Shown: one piece after another, positions 9,391-19,386 of the stretch
Layout: each line of letters starts with the position of its first letter
Numbering within the stretch: position 1 is the first letter of the stretch
Source of the DNA: CAZDKK01 sp964506245
GTDB lineage: Bacteria > Eisenbacteria > RBG-16-71-46 > CAIMUX01 > WJJG01
Length of the DNA stretch: 64,000 bases
Assembly: GCA_964506245.1 (NCBI GenBank)
Contig: CAZDKK010000009.1
Coordinates: forward strand, 1 to 64,000
Direction: 5' to 3'
Translations under genes and position numbers: made by a program
Notes under the pieces: model-generated
What the model was told of the DNA's origin: nothing
What the model saw: the letters and a program-made list of their open reading frames with translations, nothing else
Database searches by the model: none

Positions 9391-10470
9391 TTGGAGCGCA
9401 AGCCCAGGATCCTGGCAGTCGACGACACGCGCACGAACCTCCGGATCATCCAGGAGGCGCTCGACGATGCGTTCGACCTGTGCCTGGCCTCCTCGGGCGA
9501 GGAGGCGCTCGCGCTGAGCGAGAGCTTCAGTCCCGACATCGTTCTACTCGACATCGTGATGCCCGGGATCGATGGGTACGAGACCTGCCGTCGCATCCGC
9601 CGGCACCCCGAGCTGCAGCACGTCAAGATCATCATGGTCTCCTCGCAAGCGGGAATCGACGACCGTCTGCGGGCCTACGAGGCTGGTGCGAACGACTACT
9701 TGATCAAGCCGTTCGAACGCCGTGAGCTGCTCGCGAAGATTCAAGTCTACCTGCGCCTCAAGTCCACCGAGGAGGTGGAGCGCTTCAAGGCGGACGTGAT
9801 CACCCTGCTGGGTCACGAGATGCGCACGCCCCTGACGACGATGCTCGGACCCGCGAAGATGCTGCTCGATGACTGTGAGCTGCCGGCACCCGAGCGCCAA
9901 CAGCTCGCGCGGCTGATCTACCTGGGGGCCAAGCGTCTGCACGAGCTGGTCGAGAAGGCCCAGCTTCTCGGGTCGCTCTGGTCGGGAACCTGGAAGCCGT
10001 CCAGACAGCCGGTCGAGTTGCTGACCGTGATACGCCCCGCGCTCGACCGGACCATACGGCGCGCCATGGCGCGCGAGATCCGGGTGATCGAGGATCTAGC
10101 GCCCTGCCCCGGCGTTTCGGTGGACCCCCATGGCATCGATCAGGTGGTGACGTCGATCCTCGACAACGCCTTGCGCTTCAGCCCCGATGGGGGCGAGATC
10201 CGCGTGACCTTGCGCGTCCTGGAGGGGACGGTAGGCCTGATGATCTCGGACCAGGGTCCCGGCATCCATCCCGACTTCCTCCCGCGCGTCTTCGACGCCT
10301 TCGCCAAGAGCGACATCCATCATCACGACGCGGGCCAGGGCCTGAGCATGGCGATTGCACAGCAGATCGTGCAGCACCACGGGGGCTCGCTCAACGTGGA
10401 GAGCACGCCAGGGCAGGGGGCAACGTTCCGGCTCGAGCTGCCCCTTGGCACCAGCGCGGCGGCCGCCTAG
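9391..10470 (+). CDS. Response regulator receiver/histidine kinase hybrid
   Basis: The 359-residue cytoplasmic protein starts with a receiver domain (residues 5-122; phosphoacceptor D54, acidic D11/D12, K107 in the LIKPF motif). A short linker leads to a HisKA dimerisation helix with phospho-His H142 in GHEMRTP. A HATPase_c domain follows, with an N box (DQVVTSILDNALRF), G1 box (DQGPGI), F box and G2 box (GQGLSMAIA). REC-first kinases without sensor domains usually relay signals from another kinase or regulate through phosphotransfer. The start is TTG at 9391 with GGAGAGG upstream. No partner output regulator is adjacent. Its 3' end converges on the RND pump operon, 15 bp away. Confidence 0.9.
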   Translation: MERKPRILAVDDTRTNLRIIQEALDDAFDLCLASSGEEALALSESFSPDIVLLDIVMPGIDGYETCRRIRRHPELQHVKIIMVSSQAGIDDRLRAYEAGANDYLIKPFERRELLAKIQVYLRLKSTEEVERFKADVITLLGHEMRTPLTTMLGPAKMLLDDCELPAPERQQLARLIYLGAKRLHELVEKAQLLGSLWSGTWKPSRQPVELLTVIRPALDRTIRRAMAREIRVIEDLAPCPGVSVDPHGIDQVVTSILDNALRFSPDGGEIRVTLRVLEGTVGLMISDQGPGIHPDFLPRVFDAFAKSDIHHHDAGQGLSMAIAQQIVQHHGGSLNVESTPGQGATFRLELPLGTSAAAA

Positions 10471-10485
10471 CCGGCGCAGCACGGA

Positions 10486-13400
10486 TCAAGCCTCACGCGG
10501 CGCCACCACGATCCGCGTGGGATGGAGGGTTCCCCGCGCACCGTGCCATGCGCGCAACACCGCCCAACCCAAGCGCGTCAGGGCCCAATACAGCACCGGC
10601 ATTGCGGTGATGATCAGCACCGTGCTGCTCGTGAGGCCGCCGATCGAGGAGAGCGCCAGATTCTCCCAGATGTCACGCCCCTCGCCGGTCTTGGAAACCT
10701 GGACCAGCAGCGGCAGGAGGCCGGCGATGGCGGTGCCAGTCGTGAGCAAGATCGACCGCAGCTGCACCCGCACGCCGGTGCAGATCGCCCGGCGGAGGAT
10801 CGTGTGGCGTTCGTCGCCCGCCAAGCGCCAGAGATCGACTGCTCCCAGCCGCTCCTTGCGCGGAACCTGCTCGATCGAGCAACCTCGCTCAACGACCAGC
10901 CGGCGCACCTCGAGCTGGAAGCGGTTGACCAGCAGGATGGCGTTGTTCACGACCACTCCAAAGAGCAGCACGAGGCCGATCCGCGCCGACGAATCGAAGG
11001 GCGCCCCGGTTGCCCAGTAGATACCTATCACGCCGATGAGACCCATCGGAATCGATAGGAGCACGAAGGTCGGCAGGGCCAGACTCTCGAAGAGCCCGGC
11101 CATGATCATGAAGATGAAGAGGACGGTCAGCCAGAGGATCGTCTTCATCTGCTGCTCTTCCTCTTCGGACATCTGCGCACCGGAGACGTCCTCGGCGTTG
11201 TAGCCGTAGGGGAGCCTCAGACCCGCGATGACTTCTTCGATGAAGGACTGGCGCATGCGATCGGTGCCGATGTACTCCCAGTTGATCTGCATCGCGTAGC
11301 GCTGGTTGTGCCTGGTGATCGTCCCGATCACCGGGCGGGTTTCCAGCGTCACCAGGTCCCCCAAGCGCACGCGCTCACCGCCCATGGTCGTGAGCAGCTT
11401 GTCCATGACCTGGTCGTACTGGATGTCATCCGCCGTCGTGTAACCGAGCTGCAGGCGCTCGTCCTCGCCGGCCAGTATCATGTGCCAGGGGATCTCGATG
11501 CCGAGCAGCCGCCGTACGTGCGCCATGACCTCCCCCACGCTCATGTGGTGGTCCACCAGCGCGTCGCGATGGATGATGATGACCGTCTCATCCGCGGCAG
11601 CCCGCTCGAACTGCTCCCCGCTCGTCAGTCGGACGTTGCGCACCCGCCGGTTCAGCGACAGCTTGGCTACGACGGTCTCACACAGCTCGTTCAACACCTT
11701 GCTGTTGTAGCCCGTGATCCGCAGCAGCGAGTTGCTCATCATGCCGCCCCGGCCACCCTTCAGGTAGGGATCTCCGAAGCCGCCGATGTAGATGAACATG
11801 CCGGCCATTTCCTCGGCCAGCAGGATCAGCTTGCTCCGCAGCAGCTCGGGATACTCCGTGTAGAGCATCCGCTCCTCGAACTTGAGCTGCATGAAGGCCC
11901 GATTCTCGACACTCCAGGACTTCATCTCGATCCCCTCCGGCAAGGGGACCATCTCGGCTTCGAAGAGCTTCATGGTCTCTGAGGAGAGAACAACATCGGT
12001 GCCCACGGGCCGCTCGATGTAGACGCTGAGCGTCTCCTCGTCTTCCATCTGCCAGAAGCCGCCCTGGTGGATCCTTTTCTTGTAGACGTAGACGGATCCC
12101 ACCGACAGCGCCAGGAGCATGATCAACGGAACGGGCCAGAAGCGCAGCGCGCCCGCGGTGATGCGCTCGGCAAAGCTCACGGTCAAGCCGACCGCGATCA
12201 GGAGTCCCGTGATCCCGACCGCCCAGGGCCAGTAGTCCAGCGTCTTGTCGAAGCCGGTCACGAGGATGAACGCCACGCCGGTCACGACCCCCAGGGCTAT
12301 CGTGATCGCGGTCCAGCGCCAGAGGAGCGCCCACCCTTCCAGGGGTGCGCGCTCCCCGGCCCGCAGGGCTTCCTCCTGCTCGCGGGCGACGGATCCGCGC
12401 AACGCGACCGGGATCCAGCAGAAGGCAACGAAGATCGACGCCAGCATGGCGATGCCCACGCTGATCGCCAGCGGCGTGTAGTAGAGCGCCAAGCGGCCCG
12501 AGAGAAACGTGAACGAAAGAAACGCGATCACCGTCGTGAGGGTCGAGCCCACCACGGGCAGAACTACCTCGCGGGTACCGCCCAGGAGCGCCCCGCGGGT
12601 CATGGCCAGAATCTGCCGGCGGGTCGTGCCGGCCCCGGCCCGCTGCCGCGCACGCGCGGCGTCCTCACCCTCGCCGCTCTGCGCTCGGGACGACCCGTTC
12701 ACCGCACCGAGGTGGCGGTGGATCGCGTCCAGCACGAGGATGCTGTTGTCGAGCAACATGCCGAAGCAGACGGTAAGTCCGCTGATCGTGATGAAGTTCA
12801 CGGAGATTCCGAAGAAGTAGAACAGCGCCAGGCACATCACCACGGCCAGCAGGATCGAGGCGACCACGATCAGCGTGGTGCGGACGCGCCGCAGCACGAT
12901 GGCCAGGAGCACGAAGAGCAGGCCCAGGATGACCAGGGAGCGATAGACCAGCTCGATCAGCTTCTCCTCCAGATCCTGGCCCTGATCCTCGTCGATCTCG
13001 AAGGTGACCGGGAATGGAAGCTGACCCTGGATCTCCGGCAGCGCCTTGCGGATCGCTCGGCTGACGCTGACGGCGTTCTCGCCGCTGCGCTTCGAGATGC
13101 TGGTCTCGACCACGTTCTGGCCGTTGATGCGGACGAAGTAGACGGGATCCTCATGGCTCAGCTCGATCCGGCCGATGTGGCCCAGGGTGATGGGCTGGCC
13201 GCCTACATTCGCCAGAACCGCGTTGCGCAGATCCTCGAGATCCACGTTCGATTTGACACTCGCGGTGAACTGCTGTCCGGCGCGCCGGATGGTGCCGGCC
13301 GGGATGATGTCGTCCATCGTCTCCAGCCGGCCGTAGACCTGATCGGCCGTCAGCCCGTAGCGCTCCATCCGGGACAGGTCCAGGAGCACGCGCACCAGGG

Positions 13401-13944
13401 GCCGCGCGCCGCCCTGGAGCTCGGCGTCCGCCACACCGGGAATCGCCAGCAGGCGCGGGAGCAGCCAGGTCTCCGCCTTGTCGCGCAGCTCGTTGGTAGG
13501 GAGGGTGGAAACCAGGCTGAAGGCGAAGAAGTTCTCGGTGCGAAAGTCCTCGGGCACGTAGGGAACGATCTGCGGCTGGCTGGCCTGGGGCGGGAGCTGG
13601 CGCCGGACGCCGCCGAGCTGCTCGTTCAGCTCCAGGCGGGCGAAGTCGATGTCGACGCCGCGCCGGAAGGAGATCTCCACCCGGCTCGTTCCGGGGGAGG
13701 AACGCGCATCGATCTCCTCGACCCCGTGGACCTTGCGCGCCGCCTCCTCCACGGGGACCGTGATCGAGCGCTGGACTGCGCTCGGCGAAGCACCTGTCCA
13801 GCGCGTGAAGACCGAGAGCGAGGGCAGTTCGGTCTCGGGCATCGCCTGCAGATCCAGCTTCGGGAGGGCGTAGATCCCCGTCAGGATGAAGGCGGCAAAC
13901 AGCATCCAGGTCACCACCGGATGATCGATGAAGAACCTGATCAT
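10486..13944 (-). CDS. RND efflux pump, inner-membrane permease (second of pair)
   Basis: This 1152-residue protein has the AcrB/HAE plan: N-terminal membrane helix, two large periplasmic porter regions and two membrane bundles. The TM4 motif is GMLLDNS (D399/N400), where AcrB has two aspartates. It is about 110 residues longer than AcrB. The excess lies in a cytoplasmic insertion at about 412-440, rich in Gly, Ala and Arg, and in two additional hydrophobic stretches at about 545-563 and 573-591, before the helix equivalent to TM7 (about 602-621). It ends the adaptor-pump-pump operon, 45 bp after the first pump. Paired pumps with one adaptor recall MdtABC, in which the two subunits form a heterotrimer. 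Confidence 0.9.
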   Translation of the reverse strand: MIRFFIDHPVVTWMLFAAFILTGIYALPKLDLQAMPETELPSLSVFTRWTGASPSAVQRSITVPVEEAARKVHGVEEIDARSSPGTSRVEISFRRGVDIDFARLELNEQLGGVRRQLPPQASQPQIVPYVPEDFRTENFFAFSLVSTLPTNELRDKAETWLLPRLLAIPGVADAELQGGARPLVRVLLDLSRMERYGLTADQVYGRLETMDDIIPAGTIRRAGQQFTASVKSNVDLEDLRNAVLANVGGQPITLGHIGRIELSHEDPVYFVRINGQNVVETSISKRSGENAVSVSRAIRKALPEIQGQLPFPVTFEIDEDQGQDLEEKLIELVYRSLVILGLLFVLLAIVLRRVRTTLIVVASILLAVVMCLALFYFFGISVNFITISGLTVCFGMLLDNSILVLDAIHRHLGAVNGSSRAQSGEGEDAARARQRAGAGTTRRQILAMTRGALLGGTREVVLPVVGSTLTTVIAFLSFTFLSGRLALYYTPLAISVGIAMLASIFVAFCWIPVALRGSVAREQEEALRAGERAPLEGWALLWRWTAITIALGVVTGVAFILVTGFDKTLDYWPWAVGITGLLIAVGLTVSFAERITAGALRFWPVPLIMLLALSVGSVYVYKKRIHQGGFWQMEDEETLSVYIERPVGTDVVLSSETMKLFEAEMVPLPEGIEMKSWSVENRAFMQLKFEERMLYTEYPELLRSKLILLAEEMAGMFIYIGGFGDPYLKGGRGGMMSNSLLRITGYNSKVLNELCETVVAKLSLNRRVRNVRLTSGEQFERAAADETVIIIHRDALVDHHMSVGEVMAHVRRLLGIEIPWHMILAGEDERLQLGYTTADDIQYDQVMDKLLTTMGGERVRLGDLVTLETRPVIGTITRHNQRYAMQINWEYIGTDRMRQSFIEEVIAGLRLPYGYNAEDVSGAQMSEEEEQQMKTILWLTVLFIFMIMAGLFESLALPTFVLLSIPMGLIGVIGIYWATGAPFDSSARIGLVLLFGVVVNNAILLVNRFQLEVRRLVVERGCSIEQVPRKERLGAVDLWRLAGDERHTILRRAICTGVRVQLRSILLTTGTAIAGLLPLLVQVSKTGEGRDIWENLALSSIGGLTSSTVLIITAMPVLYWALTRLGWAVLRAWHGARGTLHPTRIVVAPREA

Positions 13945-13989
13945 GCGTCGCCTCTCTCCCCGCTGTCCGCTCCGGGTCGCGGGGCTCGC

Positions 13990-16900
13990 CTACTCCCCTG
14001 CCCGCGCAGGACCGAGGCCCTCGCCTGGCAGCGCCGTTTCAGCCTCTGCCGGCGGTCGGCCCGTTCTGTAATCACGATCCGTCCGGCGATGGATGAGCTC
14101 GTAGATCACCGGTGTCATGAAGAGCGTCAGCACGGTCGAGAACGTCAAACCGCCGATGATCGAGATGGCCAGCGGGCGCTGGGTCTGCTCGCCCGTACCA
14201 ATGCCAATCGCCATGGGAACCATACCGAACACCGCCGTCAGCGTGTTCATCACGATCGGCCGGAAGCGCAGGCGGCTGGCCTCCATGATCGCCGCACGGC
14301 CCGGCAGCCCGTCGATCACGCGCAGCCGGCGGATGGCGTCCACCTTCACAATCGCGTCGTTGGCCACCACGCCGAGCAGCGCGATCAGACCGATGATCGA
14401 GATGACGTTGATGGACTGCCCGGCGAAGAAGAGCGCCAACAGCGCGCCGGCCACACCGATGGGCAGCACGGTCGAGATGATGAACGGATCGAGGAACGAC
14501 TCGAACTGCGCCGCCAGGATCATGTAGACGAGCAGGGCCGAGAGGATCAGCGCCCACCACAGGTCTCGGAAGGATCGGCTGATCTCTTCCTGCTCGCCGC
14601 CGCGCACGAGGGTTACGCCTTCGGGGAGTTGGACGCCCGCCAGCAGCCGATCAACGTCTTTCCAGACCGCCCCGATGCCGCGGCCGTGCACATCACTGCT
14701 CAGCGTGATCTGCCGCCGCTGGTTGTAGCGCACGACTTCCCGCACGGGCCGCCCCTCGGAGAGGTGTGTGAAGCTCCCGAGGGGCACGGTCTTGCCGCCC
14801 TCGATGGCAATCGGCGAGGCCAGAACCTCGTCGAGGTTGCGGCGCTGATCGACCGGCAGTCGCACCGCGATGTCGATGCGCTGCTCGATCTCGTTGTAGC
14901 TGGTCGCGACGACGCCCTGGATGCGGGACCGCAGCTCGCGCGCGAGCTGATCTGGCTCGAGGCCGTGGCGCAGCGCTTTCTCCCGGTCGATCGTCACCTC
15001 GACCGCCGGGTTGCCCAGCACGCGGTCCATGCTCACACCGGACAGCCCGGGCACCGTGTGCAAGCGGGCCACGAGGTCATCCGCGACCGCGCGCGCCTCT
15101 TCCGGCTTCTCCGCCACCACCCCGAGCGTGAAGGCCGCCTCGCCGCTCGAGAGGATCTCTCCGAGCCCGATGCCCTCGTCCCGGAAGGCGAATTCCGCGC
15201 CCGGGATCGCTGCCACCACCTCGTTCAAGCGCGCCTTCACCGCCTCGGTGGTCTTGCCGCTGTTGCGACTCGGGCGCAGCAGCACCCGCAGGCGCGCCGT
15301 GTTCGCGGCGGTGTACTCTCGCAGCGCCGCCAGCGTCCGCTCCGTCTGGCCCACCTGGGCGTAGACCTGCTCGACCTCCGGCATGCCCACCAGCTGCTCC
15401 GACAACTCGCCCGCCACGTGCTCCGTCTGCTCGAGCGGGGTGCCCGCCTCGAGCTCCAGCATCAGGCTGAAGTCGCCGCGCGCGCGCTCGGGCAGGAAGC
15501 TCTTCTCCATCGCGACGCCGACGCAGGCCGTGGCTGCCAGCCCCACGGTCAGCCAGATCAGGAAGGCGAGCTTGTGCTCCATGACGCGGTGCAGGGCCCG
15601 GTGGTAGTCCTCAATCACCCGGTCGACCCAGTGGTCGATCGCCTTGAGCGGCCCGCGCGGCTCCACCGGCCTGCGCGGCAGCATCCGCGCCGAGAGCATC
15701 GGCTGGAGGATCAGCGCCGTGGAGAGCGAGACCATCAGGGCGATCGTGACCGATAGGGCCTGATCGCGGAAGAACTCGCCGGCGATGCCGGGCACGTAGA
15801 TGACGGGGAAGAAGACCGCCACCGTGGTGAGGGTCGAAGAGATGACGGGCGCAGCCACTTCCTGCGACGCGTTGCTCACGACCTCCCCGATCGTGCGGCC
15901 CCAGCGTGTTCCCTTTTCCTGCAAGCACCGATTGATGTTCTCGTGCACTACGATGGCGTTGTCGACCAGCATGCCCGCGGCCAGCGAGAGGCCGCCCAGC
16001 GACATCAGGTTGAGATTGACCTTGAGCAGCTGCAGGAACGCGAACGTCGTGAGGATCGAGACGGGAATCGAAATGCCCACCACCAGCGGGCTCCGCCACT
16101 CCTTGAGGAAGAGCAACAAGACGAGGAACGCCAGAAAGGCGCCGTAGATCAGCGAATCCCGCAGGCCCTCAAAGGATGAGGACACATACTCGGCGTCGCG
16201 GTAGACGAAGGCAAACTCGAAGTCGCGGTACTCCCCCTTGATGATCCCCAGGATCTTGTCGACTTCCCGCGTGGCCTCGATCGTGTTTGCGCCCAGCTCC
16301 TTGTACAAGTGAAGCGCCACGACCTCGTGGTTGCCCAGTAGGGTGGCCCCCTCGCGTTCCTTGACCGTGTCGATCACCTGGGCTACGTCGCCGACGGTGA
16401 CGCGCGTTGCGATACCCGGGATCTCCGTGGCGCGGATCTCCTCGAGGCTTTCGAACTCGCCCAGGATGCGCAGCGGCAGGTGGAGGGGACCCTGCCGGAT
16501 ACGCCCTCCCGGGAAGCTGACGTTGGCCATCAGCAACGCCTGGCGGATGTTCTCCATCGTGATGCCGTAAAGGCGGAGCTTGGCGAAGTCGGGCTGGACG
16601 ATGATCTCGCGCTCGGCGCCGCCGATGACTTCCGCCTGACTGATGCCCTCGATCTGCTCGAGGGCGGGCTTGACCACGTCGCGCGCGAACTCGGTCATCT
16701 CGGACAGCGGGTCGTCGCCGCCCAGCACCATGATGGCAATGGGTCGTGCCCCGGGGTCCCAGCGGAGGATGAGCGGCCGGTCGGCCTCGCTCGGGAAATC
16801 CTCGCGGTAGGAAACGCGATCGATCGCCTCCCGCAGATGCAGGTTGGCGAAGTCCATGTCCGTGCCCCACTCGTACTGCACGGTGATGGCCGAGATCCCC

Positions 16901-17154
16901 TCGCGGGTGCGAGAGACGACGCGCCGCACGCCCGCCAGGCCGGTGATGACCTCCTCCAGGGGCTGGGTCACGAGGCGGGTGAGGTCGTCGGCGGGGGTGT
17001 CGGACCAGCTCGTGATGACGGTGAGGTTGGGGTAGTTGATCGCCGGGAGCAGATCGACCGGGAGCCTACGCAGTGACAACACGCCGATCAGCACGAGAGC
17101 GGCAAAGAACATCAGGACAGCGACGGGTCGCTGCACGGCTGTCTTGATGAGCAT
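13990..17154 (-). CDS. RND efflux pump, inner-membrane permease (first of pair)
   Basis: This is a 1054-residue RND transporter of normal HAE length. It exports small molecules by proton motive force as a trimer joined to a periplasmic adaptor. Visible signatures are the N-terminal helix (VAVLMFFAALVLIGVLSL), the TM4 motif GMLVDNAIVVHENI and the TM10-11 region LLGVVANDAIVKVDAI. The ATG at 17154 was preferred to upstream in-frame starts because it begins the typical MLIKTAVQRPVAV N-terminus and lies 2 bp after the adaptor stop. Translation is probably coupled to the adaptor. Substrate cannot be read from the sequence. Confidence 0.92.
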   Translation of the reverse strand: MLIKTAVQRPVAVLMFFAALVLIGVLSLRRLPVDLLPAINYPNLTVITSWSDTPADDLTRLVTQPLEEVITGLAGVRRVVSRTREGISAITVQYEWGTDMDFANLHLREAIDRVSYREDFPSEADRPLILRWDPGARPIAIMVLGGDDPLSEMTEFARDVVKPALEQIEGISQAEVIGGAEREIIVQPDFAKLRLYGITMENIRQALLMANVSFPGGRIRQGPLHLPLRILGEFESLEEIRATEIPGIATRVTVGDVAQVIDTVKEREGATLLGNHEVVALHLYKELGANTIEATREVDKILGIIKGEYRDFEFAFVYRDAEYVSSSFEGLRDSLIYGAFLAFLVLLLFLKEWRSPLVVGISIPVSILTTFAFLQLLKVNLNLMSLGGLSLAAGMLVDNAIVVHENINRCLQEKGTRWGRTIGEVVSNASQEVAAPVISSTLTTVAVFFPVIYVPGIAGEFFRDQALSVTIALMVSLSTALILQPMLSARMLPRRPVEPRGPLKAIDHWVDRVIEDYHRALHRVMEHKLAFLIWLTVGLAATACVGVAMEKSFLPERARGDFSLMLELEAGTPLEQTEHVAGELSEQLVGMPEVEQVYAQVGQTERTLAALREYTAANTARLRVLLRPSRNSGKTTEAVKARLNEVVAAIPGAEFAFRDEGIGLGEILSSGEAAFTLGVVAEKPEEARAVADDLVARLHTVPGLSGVSMDRVLGNPAVEVTIDREKALRHGLEPDQLARELRSRIQGVVATSYNEIEQRIDIAVRLPVDQRRNLDEVLASPIAIEGGKTVPLGSFTHLSEGRPVREVVRYNQRRQITLSSDVHGRGIGAVWKDVDRLLAGVQLPEGVTLVRGGEQEEISRSFRDLWWALILSALLVYMILAAQFESFLDPFIISTVLPIGVAGALLALFFAGQSINVISIIGLIALLGVVANDAIVKVDAIRRLRVIDGLPGRAAIMEASRLRFRPIVMNTLTAVFGMVPMAIGIGTGEQTQRPLAISIIGGLTFSTVLTLFMTPVIYELIHRRTDRDYRTGRPPAEAETALPGEGLGPARAGE

Positions 17155-17156
17155 CG

Positions 17157-18494
17157 CTACTGCCCCACGTTGCTGGCCAGGCCCCAGCGATCCCGCGGCG
17201 GCACTTTCTGGCGGATCTCGATGAGTGCCTCGTGCGCGAGGGTCAGGTGATCGCTCACCACGACCTGGTCGCCCGGCGCCAGGGACCCGCCGCTGTGCAC
17301 GGCGGTGATCTCGACCCACTCGTCGTTCTGCAGCCCGACATCCACGTAGAGCCACTGGGCGCGATCGCCCACCACTTTGAAGACCAGCGGGCGGTTGTCG
17401 CGCATCAGCACGGCATCCTTCGGCACTTGCAGTTTGTCGTGGTGAACCCAGCCGGCGATCTCGGCTTGTGCAAACATGCCCGGACGGAAGCGTGCGTTCT
17501 CATTCCGGAAGCGGATGATCACCTCGCATGTGCGGCTGGCCTGATCGAGATTCGGGCTGATCACGTCCACCTGCTGGTGCAGCGTGTCGCCCGTGGCCGG
17601 CACCGCGACCAGTGCAGGGCGACCCTCCTGGAGATTGCCGAGATCGGCCTCGAGCACGTTCACAACCGCCTCGAGCCGGTCGTTGTTGAAGATGGAGCAG
17701 ATCCGCGTTCCCGCGGTGATGATCTCGCCTGGGACGACCCCCACGCCCTGCACGATGCCATCGAAGGGCGCGCGAATCTCGCAGTTCTCCAGATCGAGCC
17801 GCGCGCGGTCCTCCGCCATGCGCGCGGCGGCCAGGCCCGTGCGTTGCTCGTAGACCTGCTGGCGGAATGCCCCTTGCTCGAGCGCCTGGAGCTCCTGCTC
17901 GAGCGCGTCTGCCTGGTACGTCTCGTGCTCGACTTCCCCGCGCCGCAGGCGTTCCTCGAGCGCTTGTCGGCCTCGCTGGAATCGATCGAGCGCCTCGCGG
18001 TTGACGATGACCGTGTCGCCCTCGGCCGCGGCGCGGGAGAGGGCCTGCAGGTGCTGGTAGCGGGCCTCCTCGAGACGCAGCGCGTACTCGCGCTGATCGA
18101 CCCGCGCCAGGAGCTGGCCCGCGCGCACGCGGTCGCCATCGCGCACGTTCACCCCGGTCAGCTCGCCCCCGGATTTCGCGCGCACCTCGACCGATCGGGG
18201 GGTGCGGATGACACCGTCGGCGTGAACGGGGATGACCAGATCGGCGCGCCGGACCTCGGCCACGTTGACCTTGATCGCCTTCTCCTTTTTCTGGAGAGCC
18301 GTCTCGCTCGAGTCGGTGCCGGCGGCAGGAGCGGAGGCCTTCTCGGTCTTCTCGGCCTGCTCGGCCGACTTCCCGCCCCCACATCCCGGCGCCAGGGCAA
18401 GCAGCCCCGCGGCGGCTATCAGCGCGAGGACGCGCCCCGTCCGCCCGGTGCTCCACCCCATCGCTCCCTGTCCGCGTCCTGCTCCTGCGCGCAT
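17157..18494 (-). CDS. RND periplasmic adaptor (membrane fusion) lipoprotein
   Basis: A signal peptide ending in a lipobox-like LAPGC, followed by GGGK, predicts a lipid-anchored periplasmic adaptor. The body shows the barrel-sandwich/lipoyl half-motif (VRAKSGGELTGVNVRDGDRVRAGQLLARVD), a long alpha-helical hairpin with Arg/Glu-rich coiled coil, the second half-motif (APFDGIVQGVGVVPGEII), and beta-barrel and membrane-proximal domains. It links the two RND pumps encoded just downstream to an outer-membrane channel; no TolC-like gene is in this window. I chose the ATG at 18494, which has AAGGA 6 nt upstream, giving 445 residues; in-frame starts at 18581 and 18461 are alternatives. Confidence 0.88.
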   Translation of the reverse strand: MRAGAGRGQGAMGWSTGRTGRVLALIAAAGLLALAPGCGGGKSAEQAEKTEKASAPAAGTDSSETALQKKEKAIKVNVAEVRRADLVIPVHADGVIRTPRSVEVRAKSGGELTGVNVRDGDRVRAGQLLARVDQREYALRLEEARYQHLQALSRAAAEGDTVIVNREALDRFQRGRQALEERLRRGEVEHETYQADALEQELQALEQGAFRQQVYEQRTGLAAARMAEDRARLDLENCEIRAPFDGIVQGVGVVPGEIITAGTRICSIFNNDRLEAVVNVLEADLGNLQEGRPALVAVPATGDTLHQQVDVISPNLDQASRTCEVIIRFRNENARFRPGMFAQAEIAGWVHHDKLQVPKDAVLMRDNRPLVFKVVGDRAQWLYVDVGLQNDEWVEITAVHSGGSLAPGDQVVVSDHLTLAHEALIEIRQKVPPRDRWGLASNVGQ

Positions 18495-18902
18495 CGTCGA
18501 TCCTTCCACCCCAACGGGGCCCTGCCACCCTGTCGTCCCCGCGACCGGACCCGCTCCGGCCGGCACTTCGTGTACGGTCACGGTTCTCAGCTTCCCAGTA
18601 ATCAGCTCCGTAGCAGTTTACTCGATCCGGGTCAGGAGGAGCTACGCGCGCCACGCGGCCGTCGTTTCAAGCGGCAGCCTCCCCCGATCGAACCCCAGCC
18701 CCCCTGGATCGCCCCGGAGCGGCGCTCCGGCGAGATCCCGGTGCCGCTATCGACGTTGGCCCCGCTCTCCCCGTTCAGGCCCCAGGTGTTGAGATTTGCA
18801 AAGATTGTGCGGGCCGCAGGCCGATACCTAGCGGGGATGTGTGCGGATCGGCAGGGTCTCACGGTGTGACCCCCGCCCGGCTCGAACGCGGGAGGATGTT
18901 CG
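18495..18902. other. Divergent intergenic region
   Basis: This roughly 400-bp gap lies between the RND adaptor (minus) and the ferritin-like gene (plus). The segment around 18590-18640 is less GC-rich and probably carries the RND operon promoter. I could not identify a confident -35/-10 pair or regulator site. Confidence 0.35.
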
Positions 18903-19382
18903 ATGGCGCCAGACAAGGCCTTCAACCTCGACGAAGCCCTCGAGGCCCTGGCAGCGACGGAGCTCGTCGTCGCGGGCTACTACGCGGCCTGCACCACGAT
19001 CGGGGGCGTCTTCGGCATCCTGTGCGCCGAGCTGCAGGAGGACGAGATCCGGCACGCCTCCTACCTGCGGACGCTGCAGCGCAAGGCGAAGGAGCGGCCC
19101 AGCGCGCTGCGCCCGGGCGAGCCCTTCCAGGCCCAGGTGATCCGCAATTTCACCAAGCACGTGCACGAGGCCACCCAACGGGTTCTCCGCCGGGAGATGA
19201 CGCGGACGGAGATGGTGGCCTTCGGGCTGGACCTGGAGCGGTCCCTGCTCGAGAGCCGGCCCTGGCAGATCCTTCGATCGGCGGACCCGGAGATCACCCG
19301 CCTCCTGAAGCAGCTCGACGAGGAGACCAGCGTCCACGCGGCCCGGCTGCAGGAGCAGCTCGACCGCGTCCGCGCGGCCTGA
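18903..19382 (+). CDS. Rubrerythrin/ferritin-like diiron protein
   Basis: The 159-residue helical protein fits a four-helix ferritin-like bundle. Candidate iron ligands are E20 (ATELVVAGYY), E48 and H51 (EDEIRH, the ExxH motif), a glutamate in LERSLLE (E112 or E117), and E141/H145 in the last helix. There the spacing is one residue longer than the usual ExxH, so metal binding at that site is less certain. There is no rubredoxin domain and no signal peptide. Such proteins typically handle peroxide or store iron. The gene stands alone, with its 3' end 4 bp from the convergent mannosidase gene. Confidence 0.65.
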   Translation: MAPDKAFNLDEALEALAATELVVAGYYAACTTIGGVFGILCAELQEDEIRHASYLRTLQRKAKERPSALRPGEPFQAQVIRNFTKHVHEATQRVLRREMTRTEMVAFGLDLERSLLESRPWQILRSADPEITRLLKQLDEETSVHAARLQEQLDRVRAA

Positions 19383-19386
19383 GCCC

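Noticed and set aside
12067..15756. Very long plus-strand frame (over 1200 codons) antisense to the RND pumps
   Set aside because: It mirrors the two pump genes; its composition (His, Arg, Asp, Gln) is typical of antisense frames in GC-rich DNA, and the pumps are clearly genuine.
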